From positions 277,700-341,699 of the forward strand of contig CAUYUJ010008080.1 in the NCBI GenBank assembly GCA_963575745.1: 64,000 bases of DNA. The letters run 5' to 3'. The first letter of the stretch is position 1, and each line of letters begins with the position of its first letter. Shown here one piece after another: positions 43,656-54,131 of this stretch. The notes below the pieces were generated by a model. It did no database searches and was not told the origin of the DNA. It saw only the letters and a program-made list of their open reading frames with translations. The stretch is from Prorocentrum cordatum. Taxonomy: Eukaryota > Sar > Dinophyceae > Prorocentrales > Prorocentraceae. Made by a program: the position numbers and the translations under genes.

Positions 43656-44255
43656 CGAAGAATGTTCCAATAGTCTTTTGTGGTTTGCACGGATGTTCTT
43701 AGAACATTTTCTGGCTGAGGCTGCCTCGGTTTCACACATGGGGCTTCTGTTCTAAGAGTATCCGTTTGGTTCTTAAAACATTTCTGGGTTCTTAGATCAT
43801 TTAGGCCTATAGGAATGCCCAGACGGTCGGTCCCTGCTCACTCCCCTGGCGCGCTCCGCGCGCCAGGGAAGGGGGATTCAGCGCTGATCCAAGAACTCCG
43901 TGCAGACCGTCGAAAGTTTATGCTTGTGCAGCTGTTTCGTTCTCCGGTCTCCCGTCGCCCGATAGATTGCTCTCTTCCTTCCTTCCCTCTCCTCCCCTGC
44001 TCTCGAGGAGGACGAACACACAATCATATACGTCAGGACCTCCGCGCGGATCGTGCTCGTTTTCTATCCATTGTGTTGCCGATCGGCGCGGGCCCGCGCA
44101 CCCCCCCTCCCCCCCCCCCTTGGAGTGGGTCTTGGCTTTTTTTGTTGGCGCCCGTTCCGGGCCGGCGGAGTCTCTCCCCCCCCCCATAGGACGCACGCCA
44201 CGCGCTGCCAAACGGTCGCACCAAGCAGAGGTCTGGAGCCAGAGCCCCCCCCTCC
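43656..44255. other. No recognisable gene
   Basis: Contains TTCTTAGAACATTTTCTGG and variants near 43690, 43770 and 43788, and a second CTGGCGCGCTCCGCGCGCCAG palindrome near 43848. No coding motif. Confidence 0.5.
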
Positions 44256-44362
44256 CTCCTCCTCCTCCTCCTCCTCTTCCATTTCCTCCTCCTCCTCTTC
44301 CTCCTCCTCCTCCTCCTCCGCCTCCTCCTCCTCCTCCTCCTCCTCCTCCTCCTCCTCCTCCC
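44256..44362. repeat. (CTC)n microsatellite
   Basis: Polypyrimidine tract of about 105 bp ending just left of palindromic element copy 1. Confidence 0.95.
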
Positions 44363-44404
44363 CCCTCCCGCCTCTTTCCGCCCAACCTCAAAGCGCCGAA
44401 TCTA

Positions 44405-44531
44405 GGGGGCCCCCTCGATTTCTGAGGGGGAGGGTGGGGTCCACTTCGCTCGGGAGCTCCCGAGCGAAGTGGACCCCACCCTAACCCTCGGGAATCGTGG
44501 GTGGTAGGGGTAGGGTTCGCATGCGGCCCCC
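44405..44531. mobile_element. Palindromic MITE-like element, copy 1 (left arm shortened)
   Basis: Centre GGGAGCTCCC at 44452-44461; arms CTGAGGGGGAGGGTGGGGTC...CACTTCGCTC and its complement; right arm continues ATCGTGGG, GGTAGGGGTAGGG, TTCGCATGCGGCCCCC. The left arm lacks about 29 bp of the outer part seen in copy 2. Both copies start after CTA. Confidence 0.8.
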
Positions 44532-45480
44532 AAGAATATGAAAACGTTTATATTTCTCGCATCTTGGTTGGACCCCCCCCCCAGGGCGCGCGGAGCTCGC
44601 CAGGGGCGACGCCGAGGGCGCCGCCAGAGGGTCCCAGCGCGGACCTCTTGAAGCCAGAATGGTCATGCCGTTGTTTGTTCCTCTCGGTCTGGGCAGTTTT
44701 TTTTTCCAGGGCCGAGGCCCACGGATCCAGGAAGTTTCGACAGCGTGGGCGCCCAGGGGCTCACAGTGGTGTCGCTGGAGGGAGGAGAGGAGCTCGAGGA
44801 GGTTCTTCCCCCCCCCCTAGCCCCTCCATTCCCCCAGGCCAGGTTGCCGAGCCCCTTCCTCCCGAGCTGGCCAGGAGGGCCACAGATGCGGACCAGAGCC
44901 CCTGGCATGCCGCTGGCCACTCCCTCCCCTCGAGTCTGAGGTGGTGGAGGAAGCCCACCCTCCGATCCTTTTCGGCTCCACCTGTGGTGGTTCTGCCACG
45001 GTCGTGCAGGGGGGGCTCGGGGGCCCCGTGCGGCGCGCGAGGGCTCCCAGCGTGCCCTCGTGGACCCTGGCAGAGAGCACGCCAGAGCTGCGATCCAGGG
45101 GAAGCACCCCAGCAGACCTCCTGAGCTGGGCCCCTGGAGGACTCCTGGGAGCAAGGCCCGGGAGCTCCTCGGGGGGGTCCGAGCAGGCCCCAGGAGGCCC
45201 GTCGAGGGCCGAGTTCCCTCCATGGTCCCGGCCGTCTGCCTCCAGGCCTTTGGGCTCAGTGAGCCCCGAGCCGTGGCCCCTGGAGAACGTTTGGGCCGCG
45301 ACGGTGCAGAGAAGCGCGGTGCTGAGTCCGACGGTTGGTTTGCCCAACGCCAACGCCAGGGGGGGGCCCTGTCGCTGGCCCCTGGCAGGCGCCGCGGCCT
45401 GGCAGGGAGACGAAGGCCACCCCACCCCCCCCCGGTGCTTTTCGGACTGACCCCCTCCCTCTCCGTTCCCCTTCAGTGGC
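44532..45480. other. No recognisable gene
   Basis: GC-rich, with two long plus and minus frames of ordinary GC-driven composition. GGCGCGCGGAGCTCGCCAGGG near 44583 belongs to the dispersed family noted at 43478. Confidence 0.4.
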
Positions 45481-46160
45481 GTGCGATACCTCCTCCCCTC
45501 CTCCTCCTCCTCCTCCTCCTACTCCTCTCTCCTCCCCCCTCCCCTCCCCCCCTCCTCCCCCCCCCTCCTGCTCCTCCTCCTTCATCGTCTCCCTCCTCCC
45601 CATCCTCCCTCCTCCCCCTCCTCCCCTCTCCTCCTCCTCCTCCTCCTCCTCCTCCTCCTCCTCCTCCCTCCCTCCCTCCTTCCCTCCCTTTCCCTCCCTC
45701 CCTCCCTCCCTCCCCTCCCTCCCCTCCCTCCCTCCCTCCCTCCCTCCCTCTCCCTCTCTCCTCCTCGTCCTCCTCCTCCTCCTCCTCCTCCCCCTCCTCT
45801 TTTCTCCCTACTCTCCTCCTCCTCTCCTCCTCCTCCTACCTCTCTCCTCGTTCTTCTCCCCCTTTTCCTTCTCCTCCCTCCTTCCCCTCCTCCTCCTCCC
45901 CTCCTCCTCCCATTCCTCCCTTCCCCTCCTCCTCCTCCTCCTCTCCTCCCCCTCCTCCACTCATCCCTCTTACTCCTCCTCACCTCCTCCCTTCCTCCCT
46001 CCTCCCTCCTCCCTTCCTCCCTCCTCCCTCCTGCATTCCTTTTTCCTCCTCCTCCTATTCCTCCTCCCCTCCCCCCCTCGATCCTCCATCCTTACCCTCC
46101 CCCTTTCCCCCTAGGCTCCCTCCTCCCCCTCCCCCCTCCTCCCCCTGCCCCTCCTCCAGG
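45481..46160. repeat. Polypyrimidine tract (CTC/CCCT)n
   Basis: About 670 bp of C/T with hardly any purine, including (CCCT)n at 45668-45750 and CTCCTCCCATTCCTCCC-type units. It is one of the longest one-strand pyrimidine tracts in the window and could form triplex DNA. Confidence 0.95.
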
Positions 46161-46316
46161 GGACTTCCCGGGGGAGAGGGCTTCCGAGTCTCGCTCGCCC
46201 GTTCCGGCCTCCTTTGCCCCGTCCAGGGCTGCGAGGCCGTTGCCCTCCTCCTCCTGCTGGGCTGCAGGGTTGGAACAGGGGACCGAGGGTGAACGCGATC
46301 CCCCCCTTTTCCTCTA

Positions 46317-46472
46317 GGGGGCCACATGTGAACCCTATCCCTGCCCCTACCCCCCACGATTTCTGAGGGGGAGGGTGGGGTTCACTTCGTTCGGGAGCTC
46401 CCGAGCGAAGTGGACCCCACCCTGCCCCTCAGAAATCGTGGGGGGTAGGGGTAGGGCTCGCGTGTGGCCCCC
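46317..46472. mobile_element. Palindromic MITE-like element, copy 2 (complete)
   Basis: A 156-bp near-perfect palindrome. Ends GGGGGCCACATGTGAACCCT and, in reverse complement, GGGGGCCACACGCGAGCCCT; then TACCCCCCACGATTTCTGAG and GGGAGGGTGGGG, CACTTCGTTCGGGAGCTCCC at the centre (46392-46401). It has no coding capacity. It is preceded by CTA as is copy 1. Confidence 0.85.
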
Positions 46473-46647
46473 TTCCTCCTCCTGCTGAAAAGCTCTTCCG
46501 CTGGAGGCCTTGCACAGCGGCCTCGTCGTGCAACGTGTGTCGAGCGCGAACGGCCGTCTCAGGCGGGTCTCCGAAGTCGAGGCCCACCCGTCTGAGGATC
46601 CCGGCATGGACTGGATGGGCTTGTTTTCCACCACCACCATAGGTTGA

Positions 46648-46742
46648 AGAGGGAAGGAGGAGGAGGATGAGGAGCAGGAGGACGAAGAGGAGGAGGAGGA
46701 GGAGGAGGAGGAGGAGGAGGAGGAGGAGGAGGAGGAGGAGGA
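46648..46742. repeat. (GGA)n microsatellite, with (GGT)n nearby
   Basis: GGA tract; a short (GGT)n run follows at 46764-46790. 46800-47534 has long GC-driven frames but no recognisable domain. Confidence 0.9.
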
Positions 46743-47534
46743 CCCCTTCCCCCTCCTGTTTATAGTGGTGGTGGTGGTGGTGGTGGTGGACAACAAGCCC
46801 GTCATGGACTGGGATGAGCGTCTTTCAGTCCGTGGCAACAACTGTGTTGACGAGGCGGCCAAGGCAGGAGCGAACCTTCACCCGTCTTGTTCGCCCAGCG
46901 TCGAACAGGATCTCATTTCTTGGGTTTTTCTGCCTCCAAGGCTGTTGCCACGCTTGCCGCCCATCTCCCGAACATCTGGCCCAGGACCACTGTACAGGGT
47001 TTCTTGGGAGCTTCCGTCGCCTCCTGGGCCTCCCAGGGTCCTGGATTCTCTGGGGCTTGGTTTTGGCAATGTCTGGCAGCGAAGCGGGTGCCTCAAGAGC
47101 TCCCGCTCTGATAGTTTGCCCTCCTCCAGGGAAGTGTGCCCGCAGGCTCGAGGTTGATCCAAGGAGACTGCGCGAGCTCGGTCACTGGTGCACCGTTGCC
47201 GACTGCAGCGATGGCAGCTCCGTCTGCTTCTGCCCGCGGTTTTTTGTTGTTGTTCTTTCCACACGTCGGGTGGCCAGCTGCCCGGCTTGGGGGACCCTTG
47301 GTTGGGCCCGAGCCGCCCCGCAAGACGCCAGTGTCTGCTGCGGAGGGCCCAGCGGACAAGTCCTGGTCCTGCCGCAGTGCTCGCAGGCATGGGGCTTGGC
47401 CCAGGCTCGGCCAAGGGGCTCCACCCCGAGCGCTTTGGGGTCGCAGTCGATCTGGACGGACTCGGCCTCTTGTGGTGCTGCTCCGACGCATCAGCCTGTC
47501 ACTCGGGCCCGTTGGCCGGTGGATGTCAGCAACG

Positions 47535-48010
47535 CTCCTCCTGCTCCTCCTCCTCCTCCTCCTCCTCCTCGTTCTCCTCTCCGTCTCCTCCTCCCCTTCC
47601 CTATCCCCCCTCCCCTATTCCCCCTCCCCGCCCTCCTCAGGTCCTCGATGTCCTGTCCTCGATCGCGTTCCTCCCCCCCCCCCTCTTGGAGCCCGCGGGG
47701 CCGCCGTCCCAGGGCAACCTGCGCGTGGACCTGCTCAAGGCTGCCTTCATCACCGAGGGCTCAGGACGTGTGCCTCCTCCTCCTCCTCCTCCTCCTCCTC
47801 CTCCTCCTCGTCCTCCTCCAGGACCTCTTCCTCCTCTTCCTCATCCTCAACGCATTCCTCCTCCTCCTCCTTCTCCACGGCTTCATCCTCCCCCTCGTCC
47901 TCTTCCACGACCTCTTCCTCCTCTTCCCCATCCGCCACGCATTCCTCCTCCTCCTCCTCCTCCTCCTTGTCCACAGCCTTGTCGTTCTCTTCCTCCTCTG
48001 CCTCTTGCTC
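47535..48010. repeat. Polypyrimidine-rich tract with a 90-bp internal repeat
   Basis: CTCCTC runs at 47535-47640 and 47770-48010. GACCTCTTCCTCCTCTTCC followed by ACGCATTCCTCCTCCTCCTC occurs at about 47820-47870 and again at 47910-47955. Confidence 0.85.
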
Positions 48011-48409
48011 CTGCTCCTCGACCTCCTGCGCCCCTCTCCCCGCTGCCGCGCGCCGCCCGCGCGGTGCAGCCGCCCCCCTCGCGCCTTTCGGCGGGCCGGG
48101 CGGAGCCCTGCGGGCAGGACCGCCTTCCTCGCCGTGTGCCTTATGAGATTGTGTTCCACGGCTCTCTTCTTTTTATGTTCTTTTTGTTTGTCCGTTCGGT
48201 CATCCGGTGTATTGGCGTACTATTCCTCGTACGCTTCTTCTGATTCTTCTCATTCGTAAGATTGTTAGTATCCTTCTTATTGTGATGATCGTGATTATTC
48301 TGTAGGCTCACGCCACATCCGCCGACCCCTTCTTTTTTCCCTCGAGGTACCGTGTACCACAGCTTTTGGAAGTCGCGGGAGAGTGATGCCGGTTTCTTCA
48401 CAACGAGAA

Positions 48410-48850
48410 GGTGTGCCGAAATTTGCCGCAAATTGGCCCAAGGAGGATTCCAGATGGCCCGAGCGAATCCCAAGACGGCCCAAGGAGGGCCCCACAGAGC
48501 CCCAACGGTCCTGAATGGCCGCTTTCACAAGGGCAGTGTCCTCCGACCTCCGGAGGTCCATCAAGATATGCATCTGGTCTTCGGCTCAGGGTCAGAGCAC
48601 AATGTTCCTTCGAGTTGTGTCCAGCCGCGGCGAGGGGGAAGACACCTGAAGACTCGCAAGCATTTCCTTCATTGAGTCGGGTTCGTTTTATTGCCGTCCT
48701 GGAGCCTTTCTGGGTTGTCTCGGGGGCTTCTGTGGCGGTCTAGGGGGCGTTCGGCCCATCCCCGAGTCATCTTGGGGGTCCTCTTGGAGCGCTCCTGGTT
48801 CTTCCAGGTGGCTTTCTGACAGTCTTGGAGCGCTCTAGGGCCATTGACAG
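48410..48850. repeat. Degenerate GGCCCAAGGAGG / CTTGGGGGTCC minisatellite in two orientations
   Basis: 48425-48510 has AAGACGGCCCAAGGAGG-type units and 48690-48850 has the complementary GTCTTGGAGCGCTC and CTTGGGGGTCCTCTTGG. The same motif family forms the long array at 60440-60990. Confidence 0.6.
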
Positions 48851-50085
48851 ACGCGCGGGCAGTCTTGGAGCACAGGGAGGCGCTCACCTTCGCAGACGCT
48901 GGAGGTCAGGTGTCGCGGGCAGTGTACGATCCGGAGCAGGCATGGAGTTTCATGACTGAGAGATGGTGGGTCGATGTTGAGCATGTCACCAACGATGGAG
49001 ATGGCACTGGAGATATTGACATTGGAGACATTGGGTGGCGAGTGAACCCGAGGCGATCTGGGAACCGTCTTGTGCCATTTTTGAGGCTCGTCGTTGTCGT
49101 CGTCGTCCTCCGCCGGACTGTTCCCAGACCTCCGAGCGGCGTGACTCCCGAAAGATAGCAGAGGTTTTCGAAAAGTATACCATGAAATTCCAATAAACGT
49201 CCCTGAGGCGATTAAGGCGGGAAGAAGGATTCCCCCCGGGGTTCTCTGTGTACCCATTGCGCTTCAAGATTCGCGTTCCAGGGGCGCGCGCGCAACGACT
49301 TGTTTCAGTAGCGTCGCGTACCCCATCATGCCACATCGGGCCTCGTAAGGAAGGCTACGACGCTTTACACGAAGCGCCTCCCCGTGCCGTATGTTTAGTG
49401 GTCTGTGTTGCGGTGTTTTTAGAGCAGTTGTAGTGATAGTAGTAGTAGTAGGTAGTAGTAGTAGTGGTAGTGATAGTCGTAGAAGTAGTGCCCGTAAGAT
49501 TAGTAAGAGTCGTTGAAGTCGTACGGAGGGGAAGAGGAGGAAAAGGAGGGGGATGAAGCGTGCGCGGAGGTTGAGGAGGAGTCCTGTTTTCACGTCGGGG
49601 CCCGATGGGGTTGTTCGGACCTCGGTGCCCGATCGTTTCCTCACAGATTGGCTTTAAGTCCTTGAGCTGCCTTGGGGGGCGCCACGGCCGTGCGCGCGGG
49701 CAAGGGGGGGGAGGGGGAGAGGGTGGAGTTGCTAAAACCGTGTGTGCGTACAACTTCGTGTTGTTGCGTTGTATCGCCGCCTTTAGCATCATCATCGTCG
49801 GCGTCAGTTGACAAAGTTGTGCGCGCGTGTGCATGCGTGTTTGCATACTATCACAAAGTGTGCTCCCATATCATCGCTGTCGCGACCCAAGCACCCCCAG
49901 AGATGTGCGATCTGGTGGCAAACAATCCGTGCGTCGAATCCATCAACATGGCGACTGCGACGACGATCGTGCGATGATGGCGGTACTCGATAGCAGGAAG
50001 GTGATTGAGCCTCAAACCAGCTACGGAAGAGAGTACCCGAGTTGAGAACTTAATTTGATATCCTCCCATATGGAACAACGCGCAT
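48851..50085. other. No recognisable gene; short (TAG)n
   Basis: A (TAG/TAGTGG)n stretch lies at 49430-49490 and a GACATTGGAGATATTGACATT short repeat near 48990-49035. Frames on both strands lack recognisable motifs. Confidence 0.45.
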
Positions 50086-50340
50086 ATGATGAGGATGATG
50101 ACGAGTATGTGTTTCAAGATGCTGCTGATGACGATGGCGATGACGAGTATGTGTTTCAAGATCCTGCTGATGGCGATGATGATGACGAGTATGTGTGTCA
50201 AGATGCTGGTGATGACGATGATGGTGACGAGTATGCGTTTCAAGATGCTGCTGATGACGATGGTGATGACAAGTCCGTGTTTCAAGATGTTGCTGATGAT
50301 GATGGTGATGACGAGTATGTGTTTCAAGATGCTGCCCTTT
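50086..50340. repeat. 42-bp minisatellite, first block (6 units)
   Basis: GTGTTTCAAGATGCTGCTGA followed by TGACGATGGTGATGACGAGT-type sequence, 42 bp per unit (39-45). On the plus strand it encodes VFQDAADDDGDDEY. Same unit as the larger block at 50898. Confidence 0.9.
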
Positions 50341-50464
50341 CCTGTCGTGCCCCCGCCCTATCCTCGGAGATGGCGGTTTCGACATCACCCCGGGGCCCCC
50401 CAAATCATCCCCTGTCAGGGGCAGGTCGCGAGTGCCAGAATTGAGAGTTACGAATCTTCTTGTA

Positions 50465-50745
50465 TGCGTTGGGGGCAATCCACTATCATAATCGGCCTCG
50501 CAGGGCACCATCGGGAAACGCAGTCCACCAGACTAAGGGAATAACCCCCTGGGTCTAAGCACCCATAGCGGGTTCCATAAGTCCTCCTCTCCTTCCTCCT
50601 CTTCCTCCTCCTCCTCCGCCTCCACCTCCGTTTCTTCCTCCTCATCCCTCTTACTTCCAGTGGGTGAGCGACGAAGCGCGTTCCAGAGGGACATCTTAAG
50701 CCTTAATCCCTCGATTCTCCGGCCTCCGGAGGCCCGAAACAAACG
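50465..50745. repeat. Flank of the 42-bp minisatellite, copy 1
   Basis: GCGTTGGGGGCAATCCACTATCATAAT, CCACCAGACTAAGGGAATAA, CTTACTTCCAGTGGGTGAGC, GAAGCGCGTTCCAGAG and the palindrome GGCCTCCGGAGGCC followed by CGAAACAAACGT match 52045-52335 in order. Confidence 0.85.
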
Positions 50746-50897
50746 TGAGCGAATTGCCGTATTAGTTGTTTTGCAGCGGGTAACAACGAAAATCCTTATG
50801 TGTTAAATTACAAATAGAATCAGCTGGCAGGTTATGACAATGTTGATATCGATTACGCTTCGCGAGGGATTCCGAAGGCCATTGCGACGATAAGCGC

Positions 50898-52070
50898 GTG
50901 TTTCAAGATGCTGCTGATAACGACGGTGGTAACGCGCATTCCTTTGAAGGTGATGGCGATGACGATGGCGGTGACGAGTATGTGTTACAATACGCTGCTG
51001 ATGACGATGGTGATGACGAGTCTGTGTTTCAAGATGCTGCTGATGACGATGATGGTGACGAGTATGTGTTTCAAGATGCTGCTGATGACGATGGCGATGA
51101 CAAGTACGTGTTTCAAGATGTTGCTGATGACGATGGTGATGACGAGTATGTGTTTCAAGATGCTCCTGGTGACGATGGTGATGACAAGCATTTGTTTCAA
51201 GATGCTGCTGATGCGATGGTGATGACGAGCATGTGTTTCAAGATGCTGCTGATGGCGATGGTGATGGCGAGCATGTGTTTCAAGATGCTGCTGATGACGA
51301 TGGTGATGACGAGTATTTGTTTCAAGATGCTGCTGATGGCGATGGTGATGGCGAGCATGCGTTTCAATGTGCTGCTGATGACGATGGTGATGACGAGCAT
51401 GCGTTTCAAGATGCTGCTGATGACAATGGTGATGACGAGTATGTGTTTCAAGATGCTGCTGATGACGATGATGATGGCGAGCGTGTGTTTCAAGATGCTG
51501 CTGATGACGATGGTGATGATGACGAGTATGTGTTTCCATATGTTGTTGATGACGATGATGATGATGACGAGCATGTGTTTCAAGATGCTGCTGACGATGA
51601 TGATGATGACGAGCATGTGTTTCAAGATGTTGCTGATGATGGTGATGGCGAGCACGTGTTTCAATGCGCTGCTGATGATGATGGTGATGACGAGCATGTG
51701 TTTCAAGATGCTGCTGATGACGATGGTGTTGACGAGCATGTGTCTCAAGATGCTACTGATGACGATGGTGCTGACCAGCATGTGTTTCAAGTTGCTGCTG
51801 ATGGCGATGATGATGGCGAGCATGTGTTTCAAGATGCTGCTGATGGCGGTGATGATGACGAGTATGTGTTTCAAGATGCTGCTGATGACGATGATGATGA
51901 TGATGATGATGGCGAGTACGTGTCTCAAGATGCTGCCCATGACGGTGGTAACGACGAGCATGTGTTTCAAGATGCTGCTGATGACGATGATGATAATGAT
52001 GAGTATGTGTTTCAAGATGCTGCTGATGACGATGGTGATGACGAGCATGCGTTGGGAGCAATGCGTTGTC
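50898..52070 (+). repeat. 42-bp minisatellite, main block (about 28 units)
   Basis: About 28 copies of the 42-bp unit. The plus frame starting at 51233 is open for 296 codons with 14-residue repeats VFQDAADDDGDDEY/H; another plus frame is open for 415 codons (MLLMTMVMTSMCFK type) and the minus strand is open as ILVITIVISSILKH. Because several frames are open, coding is not established; the acidic frame is the only one with a plausible protein character. Unit length variants are mostly multiples of three. A functional protein would be an acidic repeat protein with no known family. Confidence 0.85.
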
Positions 52071-52335
52071 ATAATGAGCTTCGCAGAGCACAATCGAGTG
52101 GGAAGCGCGGCCCACCAGACTAAGGGAATAACTCCCTGGGGCTAGGCGCCCATAGCAGATTCCATAATTTATCCTCTCTTTACCCTTCTTCCTCCTCCTC
52201 CTCCTCCGCCTCCACCTCCGTCTCTTCCCCCTCGCCCCTCTTACTTCCAGTGGGTGAGCGCCGAAGCGCGTTCCAGAGAGATTAATAAGCCTTAATATCT
52301 CGATTCTCTGGCCTCCGGAGGCCCGAAACAAACGT
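52045..52335. repeat. Flank of the 42-bp minisatellite, copy 2
   Basis: Second copy of the 285-bp flank described at 50465, with the same order of landmarks including GGCCTCCGGAGGCC. The foldback element starts right after it. Confidence 0.85.
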
Positions 52336-53140
52336 TAGTGGATTGCAAATTGATTTCTTTTGTCGTTGAATTGCACAAGGGGATCCTTTTGTGGTGAACT
52401 ACACATTGTTTTATTTGGTGGCGGATTACAAAAGGATTCCTTTTGTGGAGAATTACAAAAGGACTTCTTTTGTGGAGGATCACATGACGATTCCTTGTTG
52501 TGGCGAATTACAAAAGGGAGTCCTTCTGTGGTGAATTACAAAAGGATCTCTTTTGTGGAGGATTACTAAGGGATTCCCCTTGGAGGAGGAATACAAAGGG
52601 ATTCCTTTTGTAGAGGATTACACATTGATTTCGTTTGAGGGCTCTCCTGGAAGTGAACCAGGGGACAAAAGAAAAAATCTGAAAATCTTTGAAAATTGGA
52701 GAAATTACAGGTTTTCAATGAATTTCCAATGTTTTGAAGCAGAAACATATAAAAACATATAAATTCCTGTGTTGTTTATATGTTTTCGCTTCAAAACATT
52801 GGAAAATCATTGAGCACCTGCAATTTTTTAATTTTCGATGTTTTTTTGTTTTGGGCCCCCTGGTTCACTTCCAGGAAAGCACTCAAAGGAAATCAATTTG
52901 GAATCCTCCACAAAAGGAATCCCTTAGTATTCCTCCACCAAAGGGAATTTCTTTGTAATCCTCCACAAAAGGGATCCTTTTGTAATCCTCCACACAAGGA
53001 ATCCTTTTGTAATCCGCCACAAAAGGAAACAATTCGCAATTCACCATGCACAGAATTCCCTTGTAATTCCCCACAAAAGTCTCAATTTAAAATGTGCTAC
53101 AACAGGAGTCGTTCTGCATTCCACTACTTTGAGCAATCCC
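52336..53140. mobile_element. AT-rich foldback element
   Basis: The left half (52336-52762) and right half (52772-53140) are imperfect reverse complements centred near 52767 (ACATATAAA...TTTATATGT). Matching pieces from the centre outward: CCAATGTTTTGAAGC, CTGGAAGTGAACCAGG, CAAATTGATTTC, and many GGATTACAAAAGGATTCC and TTTTGTGGAG units of about 28-32 bp. The units themselves contain AAAAGGATTCCTTTT, nearly self-complementary. The AT content contrasts sharply with the GC-rich surroundings. No ORF encodes a transposase; target-site duplication not identified. Foldback-type transposon or an arrested palindromic expansion. Confidence 0.85.
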
Positions 53141-53714
53141 TCTAGAGATGACGAAGAGCATAATCAAGAGGAAAGCAAGCACATCAGAAGTAATAGACCA
53201 AAAACCGAGGTGGTACACACACACGCACACACGGTTTTATCAACCTTACGGGGGGAGAGGGGCGCCGAGGTAGGTTCGACCTTCGAGTTTCGAGGATCCG
53301 GGTTCGAGGGAGTCTTTTCTTGCGCTCGGCCTCCGGGGGGCGTTTCGGGCGGCCATGGGGAAGCGATCCTGGGCGGAAAGCTTGGGGTCCGAAATTGATT
53401 TGGCCGGGATTCCGTGGGCTTCGAGTGGGATGATGCACGTCTTGATGCAAGCCTCGACGATCGGGGTTGGATGCCTTCTGGTTCTCGGGGGCTCTCCCCG
53501 TCGGTCGCGGCTTGGCGCGCTCGAGACACTTGTCAGGTTGGACTCTGGGAGGGGGCCGGGGGCCGTCGTCATCGTCGTCGTCGTCGCCGTCGTCGCCGCT
53601 GTCGCTGTCATCACCCCTCCGGCCCCCGGTGCCGGACGAGCGAAGGGAGGACTGGGAGTAGGCGGTCGACGGTTCGTCCATGTCCCTGCTGGCGACAGAA
53701 CTTTACGAGGTAGG
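53141..53714. other. No recognisable gene
   Basis: GC-rich, with a (CGTCGT)n stretch near 53565-53600. CAACCTTACGGGGGGAGAGG near 53240 and the following frames do not reveal a domain. Confidence 0.45.
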
Positions 53715-53980
53715 GAACCAATAGGAATCTCGAGGGGATATTAGGAATCTGTAGGGAATCCAAGGGATCTCAAGAAAATCTGAGGGATCTCTAGGAAATA
53801 TGAAGAATCTCTAAAGAATAGTACGAATCTTCAGGGAATCCAATCCAATTCTAGGGATCTCAGGACTCACGTGGGTATCCTAGGAGTCTCGAGGGAATCA
53901 AAGGAATCTCTAGGGCATCCTAAGGACCTTTAGGAAACCCTGGGAATATCGAAGCAATCATAGGAATCTGTCGGGAAGCC
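53715..53980. repeat. Degenerate 19-21 bp minisatellite (AGGAATCTCTAGGGA)n
   Basis: About 13 variants of TAGGAATCTCTAGGGAATCC in tandem. Non-coding. Confidence 0.8.
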
Positions 53981-53986
53981 TATGAT

Positions 53987-54040
53987 TCCATCCCACTCTC
54001 ATAGTAAACCATCCTTCCATCCCACTCTCATAGTAAACCA
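53987..54040. repeat. 25-bp direct duplication
   Basis: TCCATCCCACTCTCATAGTA-AACCA at 53987-54011 is repeated exactly at 54016-54040. Confidence 0.9.
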
Positions 54041-54112
54041 CGTCCACCCCTCTCCTCCGCCGCCGTCCGTAGAGGAGATACGAGGAAAAGAAGAACGACG
54101 TGCAGGAGTGGT

Positions 54113-54131
54113 AGGGGGGGGGGGGGGGGGG
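54113..54131. repeat. Poly-G run
   Basis: About 18 consecutive G. Confidence 0.95.

Noticed and set aside
44501-45450. 200-codon frames on both strands near 44500-45450
   Set aside because: No domain, mutual overlap, and presence of dispersed repeat pieces within.
45060-46317. Proline/leucine/serine-rich plus frames
   Set aside because: Translations of the polypyrimidine tract.
50898-52145. Transmembrane repeat protein on the minus strand (ILVITIVISSILKH)
   Set aside because: The same DNA is open in several frames; the hydrophobic repeat is the complement of the acidic one and has no independent support.
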